Below are positions 1-8,000 of a DNA stretch of 36,310 bases, piece by piece; within the stretch, counting starts at the first letter, position 1; each line of letters opens with the position of its first letter. Below the pieces are notes generated by a model that was given only the letters and a program-made list of their open reading frames with translations, was not told the origin of the DNA and ran no database searches. Made by a program: the position numbers and the translations under genes. Origin of the DNA: Elusimicrobiota bacterium (GTDB lineage Bacteria > Elusimicrobiota > Elusimicrobia > O2-12-FULL-59-9); assembly GCA_016206405.1 (NCBI GenBank), contig JACQRQ010000268.1, positions 1 to 36,310 on the forward strand. The letters run 5' to 3'.

Positions 1-1
1 C

Positions 2-3000
2 TGCAAGGCCAAGGATATATACGGCAATCAGGCATCCCACCGCTGGGACCCGCGCTGCTGTGGCAAGGGTCTAAGCATGATACGACGGGTTTACGGAACC
101 CACAGGGTCCAGTACCCCTCCGTCAGGAAGGGTTTCAAGGAGTGGGCGGACGCCGGCTATCCTCGCGAGTCCGATGGGCGCATGCCGGAGAAATTCCGCT
201 CCCGCGGCAAGGATCACTTCGTTCGCGTCGGCTGGGACGAGGCTTTCCTGATGGTCGCCAAGACCTTGGACAACGTGGCCAGGGCTTATGACGGCGACCC
301 GGGCAAGGACCTGTTGCTCAAGCAAGGCTACGATCCGGAGATGGTGACGGCCATGAAGGGGTCCGGCGTCCAGACCCTAAAATTCCGCGGCGGCATGCCG
401 CTCTTGGGAGCCACCCGCGTGATGGGGTTTTACCGCTTCGCCAACTCGATAGCTCTGCTCGACGCGAAGATCCGCGGCGTCGGTCCCGACAAGGCGGTCG
501 GCGGGCGCGGCTGGGACAACTACTCCTGGCATACGGATCTGCCGCCGGGCCACACCATGGCCTGCGGGCACCAGACCATCGACTTCGATCTGGCCAATGC
601 CGAGAACGCCAAGCTCATCGTCTGCATCGGAATGAACTGGATTTCGACCAAGATGCCCGACGCCCATTGGCTGACCGAGGCGCGCCTGAAAGGGACGAAG
701 ATCGTCACCGTCGCCGCCGAGTACCAATCAACCTCCAACAAGGCCGATCGCGTCATCATCGTGCGCCCCGGCTCGGACCCGGCCTACGCGCTGGGTCTAG
801 CCAACGTGATATTCCAGGAAAGGTTGTGGGACGACGACTTCGTCAAGGGCCACACGGACCTCCCGCTGCTTGTGCGCGCCGACACGCTCAAGCTCCTGAA
901 GCCGACCGAGATATTCCCCGGTTACCAGAACGCCGAGCTTAAGAACACCCAGCTCCTGGCGGAGGGCGAGAAGGCGCCGCCCGCTGGAGCCCAAGACCGT
1001 CAGGTCGTCAAGAAGAGCCTTCGAGAAGAGTGGGGCGATTTTCTGGCCTGGGATTTCGCCAAAAAAGCGCCGGTCGTGGTCACTCGCGACAACGCCGGCC
1101 AGGCGGGCGATTACGCCCTGGAAGGGACCTTCACGGTCAAGCTTTTGGACGGCCAGGCCGTTCGAGTTCGCCCCGTCTTCGATATGGTCCGCGAGCACGC
1201 CTCGCACTTCACCCCCGAGGTCGTCGCCGAGATCTGCCACACCGATCCGGAGGGCGTGCGGTGGCTGGCTCGCGAGATCGCCAAGAACAAGGAGAAGACC
1301 CTCGTCGCCTACGGCATGGGACCCAACCACTTCTTCAATAACGACCTCAAGGACCGCACCGGCTTTTTGGTGTGCTCGCTGACCCGCAACATCGGCTTTC
1401 ACGGCGGCAACATCGGCTCCTACGCGGGGAACTACCGCGGGGCCTATTTCAACGGCTTGCCGCTCTACATCGGAGAGGACCCATTCCAGCCCGAGCTTGA
1501 CCCGAAAGCCAAGCCCCACTACAAGACCTATTACACTCAGGAATCGGCGCACTACTACAACTACGGAGACCGGCCCCTGCGCGTGGGCAACAAGGTCTTT
1601 ACGGGCAAGAGCCACATGCCGACCCCGACCAAGACGATGTGGTTTGGCAACGGAAACTCGATCTTGGGCAACATCAAGTGGCATCACGATGTGGTCATGA
1701 ACACGCTGCCGAAAATAGAGATGATCGTGGTCAACGATTGGTGGTGGACGGCCTCGTGCGAGTACGCCGACGTGGTCTTTCCGGCGGACTCTTGGGCCGA
1801 GATGAAGTTGCCGGACATGACGGCGGCAGTCACCAACCCCTTCCTACAGATGTTCCCCGTGACGCCGCTCAAGCGGCTGCACGACAGCCGGGGCGACGCC
1901 GAGATTTTGGCGGGGGTGGGCGAAGCGATGGCCAAGGTCACCGGCGACCGGCGCTTCGTGGACTACTGGAAGTTCGTCCACGAGGGGAAAGTCGAGGTAT
2001 ACTTGCAGAGGATCGCCGACAACTCGACCGCGCTCAAGGGTTTCGACATCAAGACTCTCCATGAGAACTGCAAAAAAGGCATCCCCGCCCTCTTGATGAC
2101 CCGGACCTACCCCAAGATCATGGGCTGGGAACAGTCCAATGAAAAGCGGCCCCACTACACAAAGAGCGGGCGCATCGAACTCTACCGTGATGAGCCCGAA
2201 TTCATCGAGTACGGAGAGAATCTGCCCGTTCACCGCGAGCCGGTGGACGGCACGCCCTACGAGCCCAACATCATCGTCTGCGGCGCCAAGGAACTCATCC
2301 GGCCTGCCGGCCCCGAGGTCTATGGGCTCAGCCGCGATGATCTCTCGGTTGAAGTTCGCCAGGTCCGCAACGTGGTGGTTTCCCCTAAGGACGTTGCCAA
2401 GACTTCCCACCCGGGCAAGAAGATCGGCCTCTCCTTGGTCTATATCACCCCCAAATACCGCCATGGAACCCACAGCACCTCGGCTGACACGGACATTCAG
2501 TCCGTCCTGTTCGGGCCCTTTGGGGACCTGCACCGCCGCGACAAGCGCATGCCGTGGGTCGGCGAAGGCTACGTGGACTTAAATCCCGAAGATGCGAAGG
2601 AACTGGGAATACAAGACGGGGATTACGTCTGGATCGACGCGGACCCCAGCGACCGACCTTTTCGCGGCTGGCAGGACAAGCCGGAAGACATGAAAGTCCA
2701 CCGCGCCAAGATGCGCGCCCGCTACTACTGGGGCATCCCGCGCGGCATCGCGCGCTCGTGGTTTCACATGTTCGTAGCTACTTACGGGTCGGTGGAAGGT
2801 CACGAGAATAGACCCGACAAACTGGCGCGCAACCCCCGCACGGGGTACCAGGCCATGTTCCGCTATGGGAGCCACCAATCAGCCACGCGGGCGTGGCTGA
2901 GACCCACCTGCATGACCGAAACCTTGGCGCGCAAGGATTACTTCGGACAGACCATCGGGAAGGGCTTCGCCAACGACATCCACTGTACCGTCGGCGCTCC

Positions 3001-3148
3001 TAAGGAATCCTTCGTCAAGATCACGAAGTCCGAGGATGGGGGCAACGGCATGGCGCTCTGGAAACCGGCGGCCGAGGGCTATCGCCCGGGCTATGAGAGC
3101 GAGGCCATGAAAAAGTACCTCAGGGGCCAGTTCGTGACGAAGGCGTGA
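2..3148 (+). CDS. Molybdopterin oxidoreductase catalytic subunit, NxrA/NarG-like (type II DMSO reductase family), 5' partial
   Basis: Catalytic subunit of a periplasmic-type molybdoenzyme that would bind Mo-bisMGD and one [4Fe-4S] cluster (FS0). The reading frame is open to the window edge, so the N-terminus, the expected Tat signal and most FS0 cysteines are missing. The last FS0 cysteine is probably in the motif RCCGKG at the start. The motif WHTDLPPG contains the Asp (codon 536-538) that ligates Mo in NarG and its relatives, which places it in the type II group. Later segments such as ALEGTFTV, EDPFQPELDPKA and FTGKSHMPTPTK resemble, from memory, the NxrA of Nitrospira and anammox bacteria. 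The visible part is 1,048 residues against about 1,100-1,150 for that family. It is followed after 26 nt by the iron-sulfur subunit. Alternatives are a nitrate, chlorate or selenate reductase, or a hydrocarbon dehydrogenase; substrate and direction cannot be read from sequence alone. Confidence 0.9.
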   Translation, partial: CKAKDIYGNQASHRWDPRCCGKGLSMIRRVYGTHRVQYPSVRKGFKEWADAGYPRESDGRMPEKFRSRGKDHFVRVGWDEAFLMVAKTLDNVARAYDGDPGKDLLLKQGYDPEMVTAMKGSGVQTLKFRGGMPLLGATRVMGFYRFANSIALLDAKIRGVGPDKAVGGRGWDNYSWHTDLPPGHTMACGHQTIDFDLANAENAKLIVCIGMNWISTKMPDAHWLTEARLKGTKIVTVAAEYQSTSNKADRVIIVRPGSDPAYALGLANVIFQERLWDDDFVKGHTDLPLLVRADTLKLLKPTEIFPGYQNAELKNTQLLAEGEKAPPAGAQDRQVVKKSLREEWGDFLAWDFAKKAPVVVTRDNAGQAGDYALEGTFTVKLLDGQAVRVRPVFDMVREHASHFTPEVVAEICHTDPEGVRWLAREIAKNKEKTLVAYGMGPNHFFNNDLKDRTGFLVCSLTRNIGFHGGNIGSYAGNYRGAYFNGLPLYIGEDPFQPELDPKAKPHYKTYYTQESAHYYNYGDRPLRVGNKVFTGKSHMPTPTKTMWFGNGNSILGNIKWHHDVVMNTLPKIEMIVVNDWWWTASCEYADVVFPADSWAEMKLPDMTAAVTNPFLQMFPVTPLKRLHDSRGDAEILAGVGEAMAKVTGDRRFVDYWKFVHEGKVEVYLQRIADNSTALKGFDIKTLHENCKKGIPALLMTRTYPKIMGWEQSNEKRPHYTKSGRIELYRDEPEFIEYGENLPVHREPVDGTPYEPNIIVCGAKELIRPAGPEVYGLSRDDLSVEVRQVRNVVVSPKDVAKTSHPGKKIGLSLVYITPKYRHGTHSTSADTDIQSVLFGPFGDLHRRDKRMPWVGEGYVDLNPEDAKELGIQDGDYVWIDADPSDRPFRGWQDKPEDMKVHRAKMRARYYWGIPRGIARSWFHMFVATYGSVEGHENRPDKLARNPRTGYQAMFRYGSHQSATRAWLRPTCMTETLARKDYFGQTIGKGFANDIHCTVGAPKESFVKITKSEDGGNGMALWKPAAEGYRPGYESEAMKKYLRGQFVTKA

Positions 3149-3174
3149 GTATTCATACATGAGGAGGCGCTGAT

Positions 3175-4293
3175 ATGCCCGAGGTTCCCAACTGGCAGCT
3201 CAAAAGGGATATGGCTTACAAATACGAGGCCAAGCCTCCCAAGAGGCAGATCGCCTACGTCTTCGACACCAATAAGTGCATCGCCTGCCAGACGTGCACG
3301 GTCGCATGCAAAACGACCTGGACCTCCGGAGAGGGGCAGGAGCACATGTTTTGGAACAACGTGGAATCCAAACCCTTCGGCTTCTACCCTCTGGCCTACG
3401 ACGTCAAAATTCTTGAGAAACTGGCGCGACAGACATGGGACGGCGAACAGTACGCCGGCGACACCATTTTCGAGGCGGCGCCGGAGGGCGAGGAGGTGCT
3501 CGGCTACACGCCCGACCCCGACGACTGGTCCCGTCCGAACCTGGGCGAGGACGAGGTCAACGCCCCGGTGGACGCCAACAAGAACATGTCCGTACCGCAC
3601 GATCGCTGGATGTTCTATCTGGCCCGTATCTGTAATCACTGCTCCTACCCCGCCTGCCTGGCCGCTTGTCCCCGCAATGCCATCTATAAGAGACCGGAGG
3701 ACGGCATCGTGCTCATCGATCAGGCGCGATGCCGCGGCTATCAAAAATGCGTAGCGGCCTGTCCCTACAAGAAGCCGATGTTCAACCCGAACACGGGCAG
3801 ATCTGAAAAATGCATCGCCTGCTATCCGCTGATCGAAAAGGGGATCGCCCCGCGTTGCGTGCAGACCTGCATCGGCAAGATCCGCATGACCGGCTTTATC
3901 AACCCGCCGGAGAAGGCGGACGCAAACAACCCCATGGACTATCTGGTGCACGTGCAGAGGGCAGCCCTCCCGCTCATGCCGCAGCTGGGCACGCTGCCCA
4001 ACGTCTATTACATCCCTCCCATCCACGTCGATACGGACTACTTGAGCCAGATGTTCGGTCCCGGCGTGAAGCATGCCGTGGCGACCTATAAGGCGCAGGA
4101 CCCAAAGACCGTCGGGCTGCTGAGTCTCTTCGGGAGCACGGACCACTGGGTCGACCGCTTCACCGTGGAGAATGGGGAAGCCGCGGCCTACCAGAACGGC
4201 AAGGAACTGGTCCGGGTTCCGGTCACGGAGCCCGTGGTTTTCCGGGTGCTCAAGGACGAGAAGCTCGACATTATCCGTCACAGCGTGACATAG
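3175..4293 (+). CDS. Four-cluster ferredoxin-type electron-transfer subunit, NxrB/NarH-like
   Basis: Beta subunit that carries electrons between the Mo subunit and the heme subunit through four Fe-S clusters. The first cysteine motif is CIACQTCTVAC (Cys35, 38, 41, 45). A second group begins ICNHC (Cys153), a third begins at Cys186 and a fourth is the KCIACYP region. In CRGYQKC, Tyr189 stands where a fourth cysteine would be. NarH has Trp there, so one [3Fe-4S] cluster is expected. The N-terminus MPEVPNWQL, the stretch YKRPEDGIVLIDQ and the C-terminal tail resemble Nitrospira NxrB, whereas the complete first CxxCxxCxxxC motif resembles NarH and EbdB. There is no signal peptide, so it would be exported as a complex with the Tat-tagged alpha subunit. 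A strong ribosome-binding site (GAGGAGG, 3161-3167) sets the start. Confidence 0.92.
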   Translation: MPEVPNWQLKRDMAYKYEAKPPKRQIAYVFDTNKCIACQTCTVACKTTWTSGEGQEHMFWNNVESKPFGFYPLAYDVKILEKLARQTWDGEQYAGDTIFEAAPEGEEVLGYTPDPDDWSRPNLGEDEVNAPVDANKNMSVPHDRWMFYLARICNHCSYPACLAACPRNAIYKRPEDGIVLIDQARCRGYQKCVAACPYKKPMFNPNTGRSEKCIACYPLIEKGIAPRCVQTCIGKIRMTGFINPPEKADANNPMDYLVHVQRAALPLMPQLGTLPNVYYIPPIHVDTDYLSQMFGPGVKHAVATYKAQDPKTVGLLSLFGSTDHWVDRFTVENGEAAAYQNGKELVRVPVTEPVVFRVLKDEKLDIIRHSVT

Positions 4294-4302
4294 GGGGAGG
4301 AG

Positions 4303-4896
4303 ATGAAAGCGACGACGACTTACGCAGCCTGCCCGCCGAAAGCCTTGGGCCTGCGCTTGGCCGCGGCCGGTTTCCAGTATCCGGATGCGGCATGGCGCCG
4401 GCGCTTCGCGGCGCTGCTTGCCGAGTGCCGCAACGCCTCCGCCGTCGCCCTCGAGGAGATCGACGGCTTGGAAACGGAACTTGCGTCGAGCGCCCCCGAC
4501 GGCCTGGAGGCGGAGCATTTCCGTTTGTTCGGCCCCGCTCCGGCGTGCCCGCTCGACTTGGCCCACCACATCAGTCCCAATCCCTTCAACCAAGTTAAGA
4601 AGATCGCCGAGATCGCAGGTTTCTACAAGGCCTTCGGGGTAGAGTCGGAGGGGCGGGCGGACCATCTGCCCGCGGTGCTGGAGTTCATGGCTTATCTCCA
4701 GATCAAGTCCGCGCACGCCGCGACGAAGGGCTGGGACGAGCGGCGCCGGATCGCCGATGCGGCGGCGGCCTCGCTGCGGCGCGATATCGTCTCCAGGGCC
4801 TTGAACGCCTTCTCCGGCAAGCTGAAGAAGGCGGGCGCCGCGAAATTCTATCTGCGATTGGCGGCTTTAAGCCGCGCTCTAGGAGGTGCGTCGTGA
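4303..4896 (+). CDS. TorD/DmsD/NarJ-like molybdoenzyme chaperone
   Basis: Cytoplasmic, all-helical chaperone that would bind the alpha subunit, help insert the molybdenum cofactor and delay Tat export until folding is complete. Seen in the sequence: an EAEHFRLFGP motif in the first half, matching the conserved ExxRLF-GP pattern of the family, then IAGFYKAFGV and ADHLPAVLEFM, which match the conserved FYxAFG and PDHxxxELEFM patterns. At 197 residues it has the usual family length. It begins 9 nt after the beta subunit, behind a GGGGGAGG sequence, and its stop overlaps the start of the heme subunit. That position between the beta and gamma genes is the usual one in Nar, Ebd, Pcr and Ser operons. 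Confidence 0.88.
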   Translation: MKATTTYAACPPKALGLRLAAAGFQYPDAAWRRRFAALLAECRNASAVALEEIDGLETELASSAPDGLEAEHFRLFGPAPACPLDLAHHISPNPFNQVKKIAEIAGFYKAFGVESEGRADHLPAVLEFMAYLQIKSAHAATKGWDERRRIADAAAASLRRDIVSRALNAFSGKLKKAGAAKFYLRLAALSRALGGAS

Positions 4897-5975
4897 AACG
4901 CTGCATTCTTTTCTTCTGTCTGGCGCTCGGCGCCGCCCCGTGCCGGGCGTGGGACCAGAACATCGAGTCCAAGGTTGTTCCGGCGATCTCTTCGGAGCCC
5001 GACGACCCGGCGTGGTCGAAAATCACGTCCGTGAGGGTGGTCCTGGCCCCCCAGAAGCTTCTCGCGCCCCAAGGCGGCGGCGCCGTTTCTTTCATCGATG
5101 TTCAAAGCGCCAGGACGTCAAAGGACGTCTATTTCCGCCTGCGCTGGCCGGATGCGACCAAGGACTCGAAATTCGAGTTGAGCGGACAGTTTGTGGACGC
5201 GGTGGCCGTGCAGTTTCCGCTTTTGCCAGACAGCATGCCTTCGCCCTTCATGGGAGAGAAAGGCAAGCCCGTCAATATTTGGCGCTGGAGCGCTGCCATG
5301 CAGGAGCCGCAGCGCTTCCCCACGGCCTACGCGGACTATCACCGGCCGGACGCGGTGGAAAAAACCATCCTCTATCCCACCCAGGCCGAAGACCTCGCGG
5401 CGGAAGGCTTCGGAACTTTGACCAAGCGAGAGCAGCGGAGCGTCAGCGCCAAAGGCATCTGGGCCGACGGCTTCTGGACCGCGGTGTTTAAGCGCAAATT
5501 GACCGTTCCCGATGGAACCGCATTTAAGAAAGGGACGGTTCTGCCCGTGGCCTTCGCGGTCTGGGACGGTTCGGGCAAGGAGCGCGACGGCGCCAAATCC
5601 TTCTCCGTATGGCACAACCTGCTTCTCGACCGGCCGGCTCCCGCGTTGGCCAAAAATCCCATTGAGCGCGGCCGCCGCGTCTATAACCGCTACGGCTGCG
5701 CGACCTGCCACGGACCCGCAGGCGAGGGCGGCGTTGCCAACCCGAATTCCCAAGTTGATCCCATCCCCCCTCTTAAGCGCGTGGCGGAAGGCTTCACGGA
5801 GGAGGAGATAAAAGCCGTCATTTTAAAGGGCCGAATGCCCGTGGCCAAGGACCCCAACGGCATCAAGCCGCGCCTATGGATGAACTCCTGGAAGGCCCTT
5901 ATGGACGAAGAGGAACTGCATGTGCTGGTGGATTATCTCTTCAGCCTCATGCCCAAAGAGGAAGAAGGCTGGTAG
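4893..5975 (+). CDS. Secreted heme-b subunit fused to cytochrome c (NxrC/EbdC-like gamma subunit)
   Basis: Gamma subunit expected to take or give electrons on the periplasmic side. The N-terminus (MKRCILFFCLALGAAPCRA) is a Sec-type signal peptide. Residues about 22-250 resemble the ethylbenzene-dehydrogenase heme-binding family. Met120 (in SPFMGEKG) and Lys235 (in DGAKSFSVW) are placed like the Met and Lys heme-b ligands of EbdC. Residues about 258-357 form a class I cytochrome c domain with CATCH at 269-273 and Met315 (GRMPVAKD) as the likely distal ligand. No membrane anchor is visible, so the complex looks soluble and periplasmic, passing electrons to or from another cytochrome. The GTG start at 4893 has a clear ribosome-binding site (AGGAGGT, 4881-4887) and overlaps the chaperone stop by 4 nt. 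Confidence 0.88.
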   Translation: MKRCILFFCLALGAAPCRAWDQNIESKVVPAISSEPDDPAWSKITSVRVVLAPQKLLAPQGGGAVSFIDVQSARTSKDVYFRLRWPDATKDSKFELSGQFVDAVAVQFPLLPDSMPSPFMGEKGKPVNIWRWSAAMQEPQRFPTAYADYHRPDAVEKTILYPTQAEDLAAEGFGTLTKREQRSVSAKGIWADGFWTAVFKRKLTVPDGTAFKKGTVLPVAFAVWDGSGKERDGAKSFSVWHNLLLDRPAPALAKNPIERGRRVYNRYGCATCHGPAGEGGVANPNSQVDPIPPLKRVAEGFTEEEIKAVILKGRMPVAKDPNGIKPRLWMNSWKALMDEEELHVLVDYLFSLMPKEEEGW

Positions 5976-6042
5976 GGTTCCTGGATAATAACTTTTTTGG
6001 CGCAAACGCGCATGTTAAGAGGTAACGGAGAGGTGCAAACCA

Positions 6043-6246
6043 ATGCTGCCTAACATAGGAATGGGCGAATTGCTGGTGATATCAGCCATCGCGCTCCTGC
6101 TTTTTGGAGCCAAACGGCTGCCGGAAGTCGCCCGCGGGCTCGGAAAGTCCGTCAACGCCTTCAAACAGGGGCTTAAAGAAATTTCCAGCGGCGCGGAGGA
6201 GACTCCGGCGCCCAAGCCGCTTCCACAGGAAGAGAAGAAAGCGTAA
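6043..6246 (+). CDS. tatA: Sec-independent protein translocase TatA
   Basis: Pore-forming component of the twin-arginine export system. The 67-residue protein has one N-terminal membrane helix (about residues 7-23). Next come the signature FGAKRLPEVARGLGKSV, an amphipathic helix and a short charged Pro/Glu/Lys tail, the standard TatA layout. The length is typical of TatA and short for TatB. It lies 67 nt after the cytochrome subunit and 23 nt before moeA, inside the molybdoenzyme operon. This suggests it serves export of the alpha-beta complex; no tatC lies in the window. A ribosome-binding site (GGAGAGGTG) sits just upstream. Confidence 0.93.
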   Translation: MLPNIGMGELLVISAIALLLFGAKRLPEVARGLGKSVNAFKQGLKEISSGAEETPAPKPLPQEEKKA

Positions 6247-6269
6247 CGCCGGAATCGGAGGGCGCAAAG

Positions 6270-7373
6270 ATGCCCGGGATGACCAGGCAGGAGCTCGCCG
6301 TGATCGCTCCGGAACAGGCTCTTCAAAAAATATTGGACCACGCTCAGCCGCTCGAGGCTGAACCCGCGGCGCTGGCCCAATGCGCCGGCCGGATTCTGGC
6401 CCAGGATTTGTCGGCCGGGGAAAATCTTCTCCGGCCCGGCGAAAACATCCTCCGCCGCGCGGAAGATGTGCGGCGCAGCGATCTCCTGCTCAAAAAGGGG
6501 AGCCTCCTGCGCCCGTATGAAATCGCGCTTTTGGCCGCCCAGGGCTTTGAAATGGTGCCCGTGATTCGCAGGCCGATCGTGGCCATATTGGCCACGGGCG
6601 ATGAGCTCATCGATGCTTCAAAGCCGCTGTCTCGGGGAAAAATCCGAAACTGCAACGGTCCCGCCATCTCCGGCGCGCTTTCAAGGTGGAATCTCGCCTC
6701 GATGGACCTCGGCATCTCCCGCGATGACCCCGACGAGCTGGAGGCCGCGCTAAAGCCGGCCTTGGCGCGGGCGGATGTCGTCGTGATTTCCGGATGCGCT
6801 TCGGTGGGAGACTTCGACCACGCCAAGAGCGCGCTGCGCCGGCTTGGGGCCGAGGATATTTTCTGGAAGCTGGCCATCAAGCCGGGCGAACCCTTTTTAT
6901 TCGCCGTGCATCGCTCCAAACCCGGCGGCCCCCTGCGCAGCCCCAGGCGCAGTGCCCTGGGACCCAGAAGCCCCAGAGGGGCGTGGGGAGCTTCGGGGAC
7001 CATGAATCGCCGGAGGCGCGGCGGCCGCCCGTTGCCCATCTTTGGGCTTCCGGGAAATCCCGTCGCCGCTCTCATTTGCCTGGAGGAGTTCATTCGGCCG
7101 GCGCTGGAAAAAATGCAGGGCTACGCGCCGAAACACCCAAGTTATCACCTGCGGGCTAGAGCCGTCAACGGCTATGACAAGCCCTCCGACCGACGGGAAT
7201 ATCTTTTCTGCCGGGCTAGCTTGGGCGATGGGGACTTTAAACTTCACATCCTCCGGCAGCACGGCGCCGCCATGATGGGCGCCGCCTGCTCGGCCAACGC
7301 TCTTGCCGCCGCTCCTCCGGGAGGCGGCCGCATCCAACCGGGGGATTGGCTGCCGTTCCGGTGGCTGAAATAG
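6270..7373 (+). CDS. moeA: Molybdopterin molybdenumtransferase MoeA-like, internally deleted
   Basis: MoeA inserts molybdate into adenylylated molybdopterin. The C-terminal part is recognisable: ATGDELID, GISRDDP, SVGDFDHAK, FWKLAIKPGEPF and GLPGNPVAALICLEEF are family motifs. The N-terminus also fits, up to CAGRILAQDL. The protein then jumps to GENILRRAEDV, leaving out about 85 residues found in E. coli MoeA. That segment normally holds the FDNSAMDGYA motif and most of domain II. Residues about 214-254 are an extra Arg/Pro/Gly/Ser-rich stretch between LFAV and LPIFGLPGNP that other MoeA proteins lack. The gene remains open throughout. It may be inactive, replaced by another copy elsewhere, or specialised. 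It lies between tatA and mobA. Confidence 0.85.
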   Translation: MPGMTRQELAVIAPEQALQKILDHAQPLEAEPAALAQCAGRILAQDLSAGENLLRPGENILRRAEDVRRSDLLLKKGSLLRPYEIALLAAQGFEMVPVIRRPIVAILATGDELIDASKPLSRGKIRNCNGPAISGALSRWNLASMDLGISRDDPDELEAALKPALARADVVVISGCASVGDFDHAKSALRRLGAEDIFWKLAIKPGEPFLFAVHRSKPGGPLRSPRRSALGPRSPRGAWGASGTMNRRRRGGRPLPIFGLPGNPVAALICLEEFIRPALEKMQGYAPKHPSYHLRARAVNGYDKPSDRREYLFCRASLGDGDFKLHILRQHGAAMMGAACSANALAAAPPGGGRIQPGDWLPFRWLK

Positions 7374-7376
7374 GCC

Positions 7377-8000
7377 ATGCTGCGCAATGTGACGGGCGTG
7401 ATATTGGCGGGCGGACTCAGCCGCCGCTTTGGCTCCAACAAAGCCTTGGCGCCTTGGGGTGGTAAAAAGCTCGTGGAGCATATGGCGGCCAAGCTCTCCC
7501 CGCTTTTTCCGGAAGTTATGGTTTTGGCAAAAAACCGCGGCGACTATGGGTTTCTACGCGGCGTCAATGTGCGCGTGGAAGCGGATTTGCTGCCTGAAAA
7601 CCACCCTCTGGGAGGAATCTATTCCGCCTTGTCGCTTGCCGGAACGAAATCCGTCTTTGTCTGCGGCTGCGACATGCCTCTGCTCGACCCGGAGCTGGTC
7701 CGTCGTTTGTGGAAAGCCGGCCGGCGCCATGACGCCGCGGTCCCCGTGTGGAATTTAAGGCTTGAGCCGCTTTGCGGAATCTACTCGAGAAACTGCGCGC
7801 CGGCCATAGACGCCATGCTGCGGGAAGGCTGCTTCAAGATTCAAGAGCTTTTCAACCGGGTGCGCACCCGGTTTTTTCTGCATGAGGAAGTGCAGGCGGT
7901 CGATCCCGCCGGACTCTCTTTCATGGATGTCGACACCCGTGAAGATTTCAAGCGCGTTGGAAAAGCGCGGCGCGAGGCGGCCGCGATTTATGCCCGTTGA
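7377..8000 (+). CDS. mobA: Molybdenum cofactor guanylyltransferase MobA
   Basis: MobA joins GMP from GTP to Mo-molybdopterin to give the MGD cofactor used by DMSO reductase-family enzymes such as the one encoded upstream. Visible motifs: VILAGGLSRRFGSNKAL (nucleotide-binding loop, residues about 8-24), ENHPLGGIYSAL, the metal-binding CDMPLLDPELV and EPLCGIYS, all in the usual order for a 207-residue MobA. It starts 3 nt after moeA and overlaps the start of moaA by 11 nt, so the three genes are probably translated together. A ModE- or MobB-type fusion is not present. Confidence 0.92.
   Translation: MLRNVTGVILAGGLSRRFGSNKALAPWGGKKLVEHMAAKLSPLFPEVMVLAKNRGDYGFLRGVNVRVEADLLPENHPLGGIYSALSLAGTKSVFVCGCDMPLLDPELVRRLWKAGRRHDAAVPVWNLRLEPLCGIYSRNCAPAIDAMLREGCFKIQELFNRVRTRFFLHEEVQAVDPAGLSFMDVDTREDFKRVGKARREAAAIYAR

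Noticed and set aside
3091..4716. A 541-codon minus-strand open frame opposite the beta subunit and chaperone.
   Set aside because: It is antisense to genes with clear motifs, has no recognisable domain, and long antisense frames are expected in GC-rich coding DNA.
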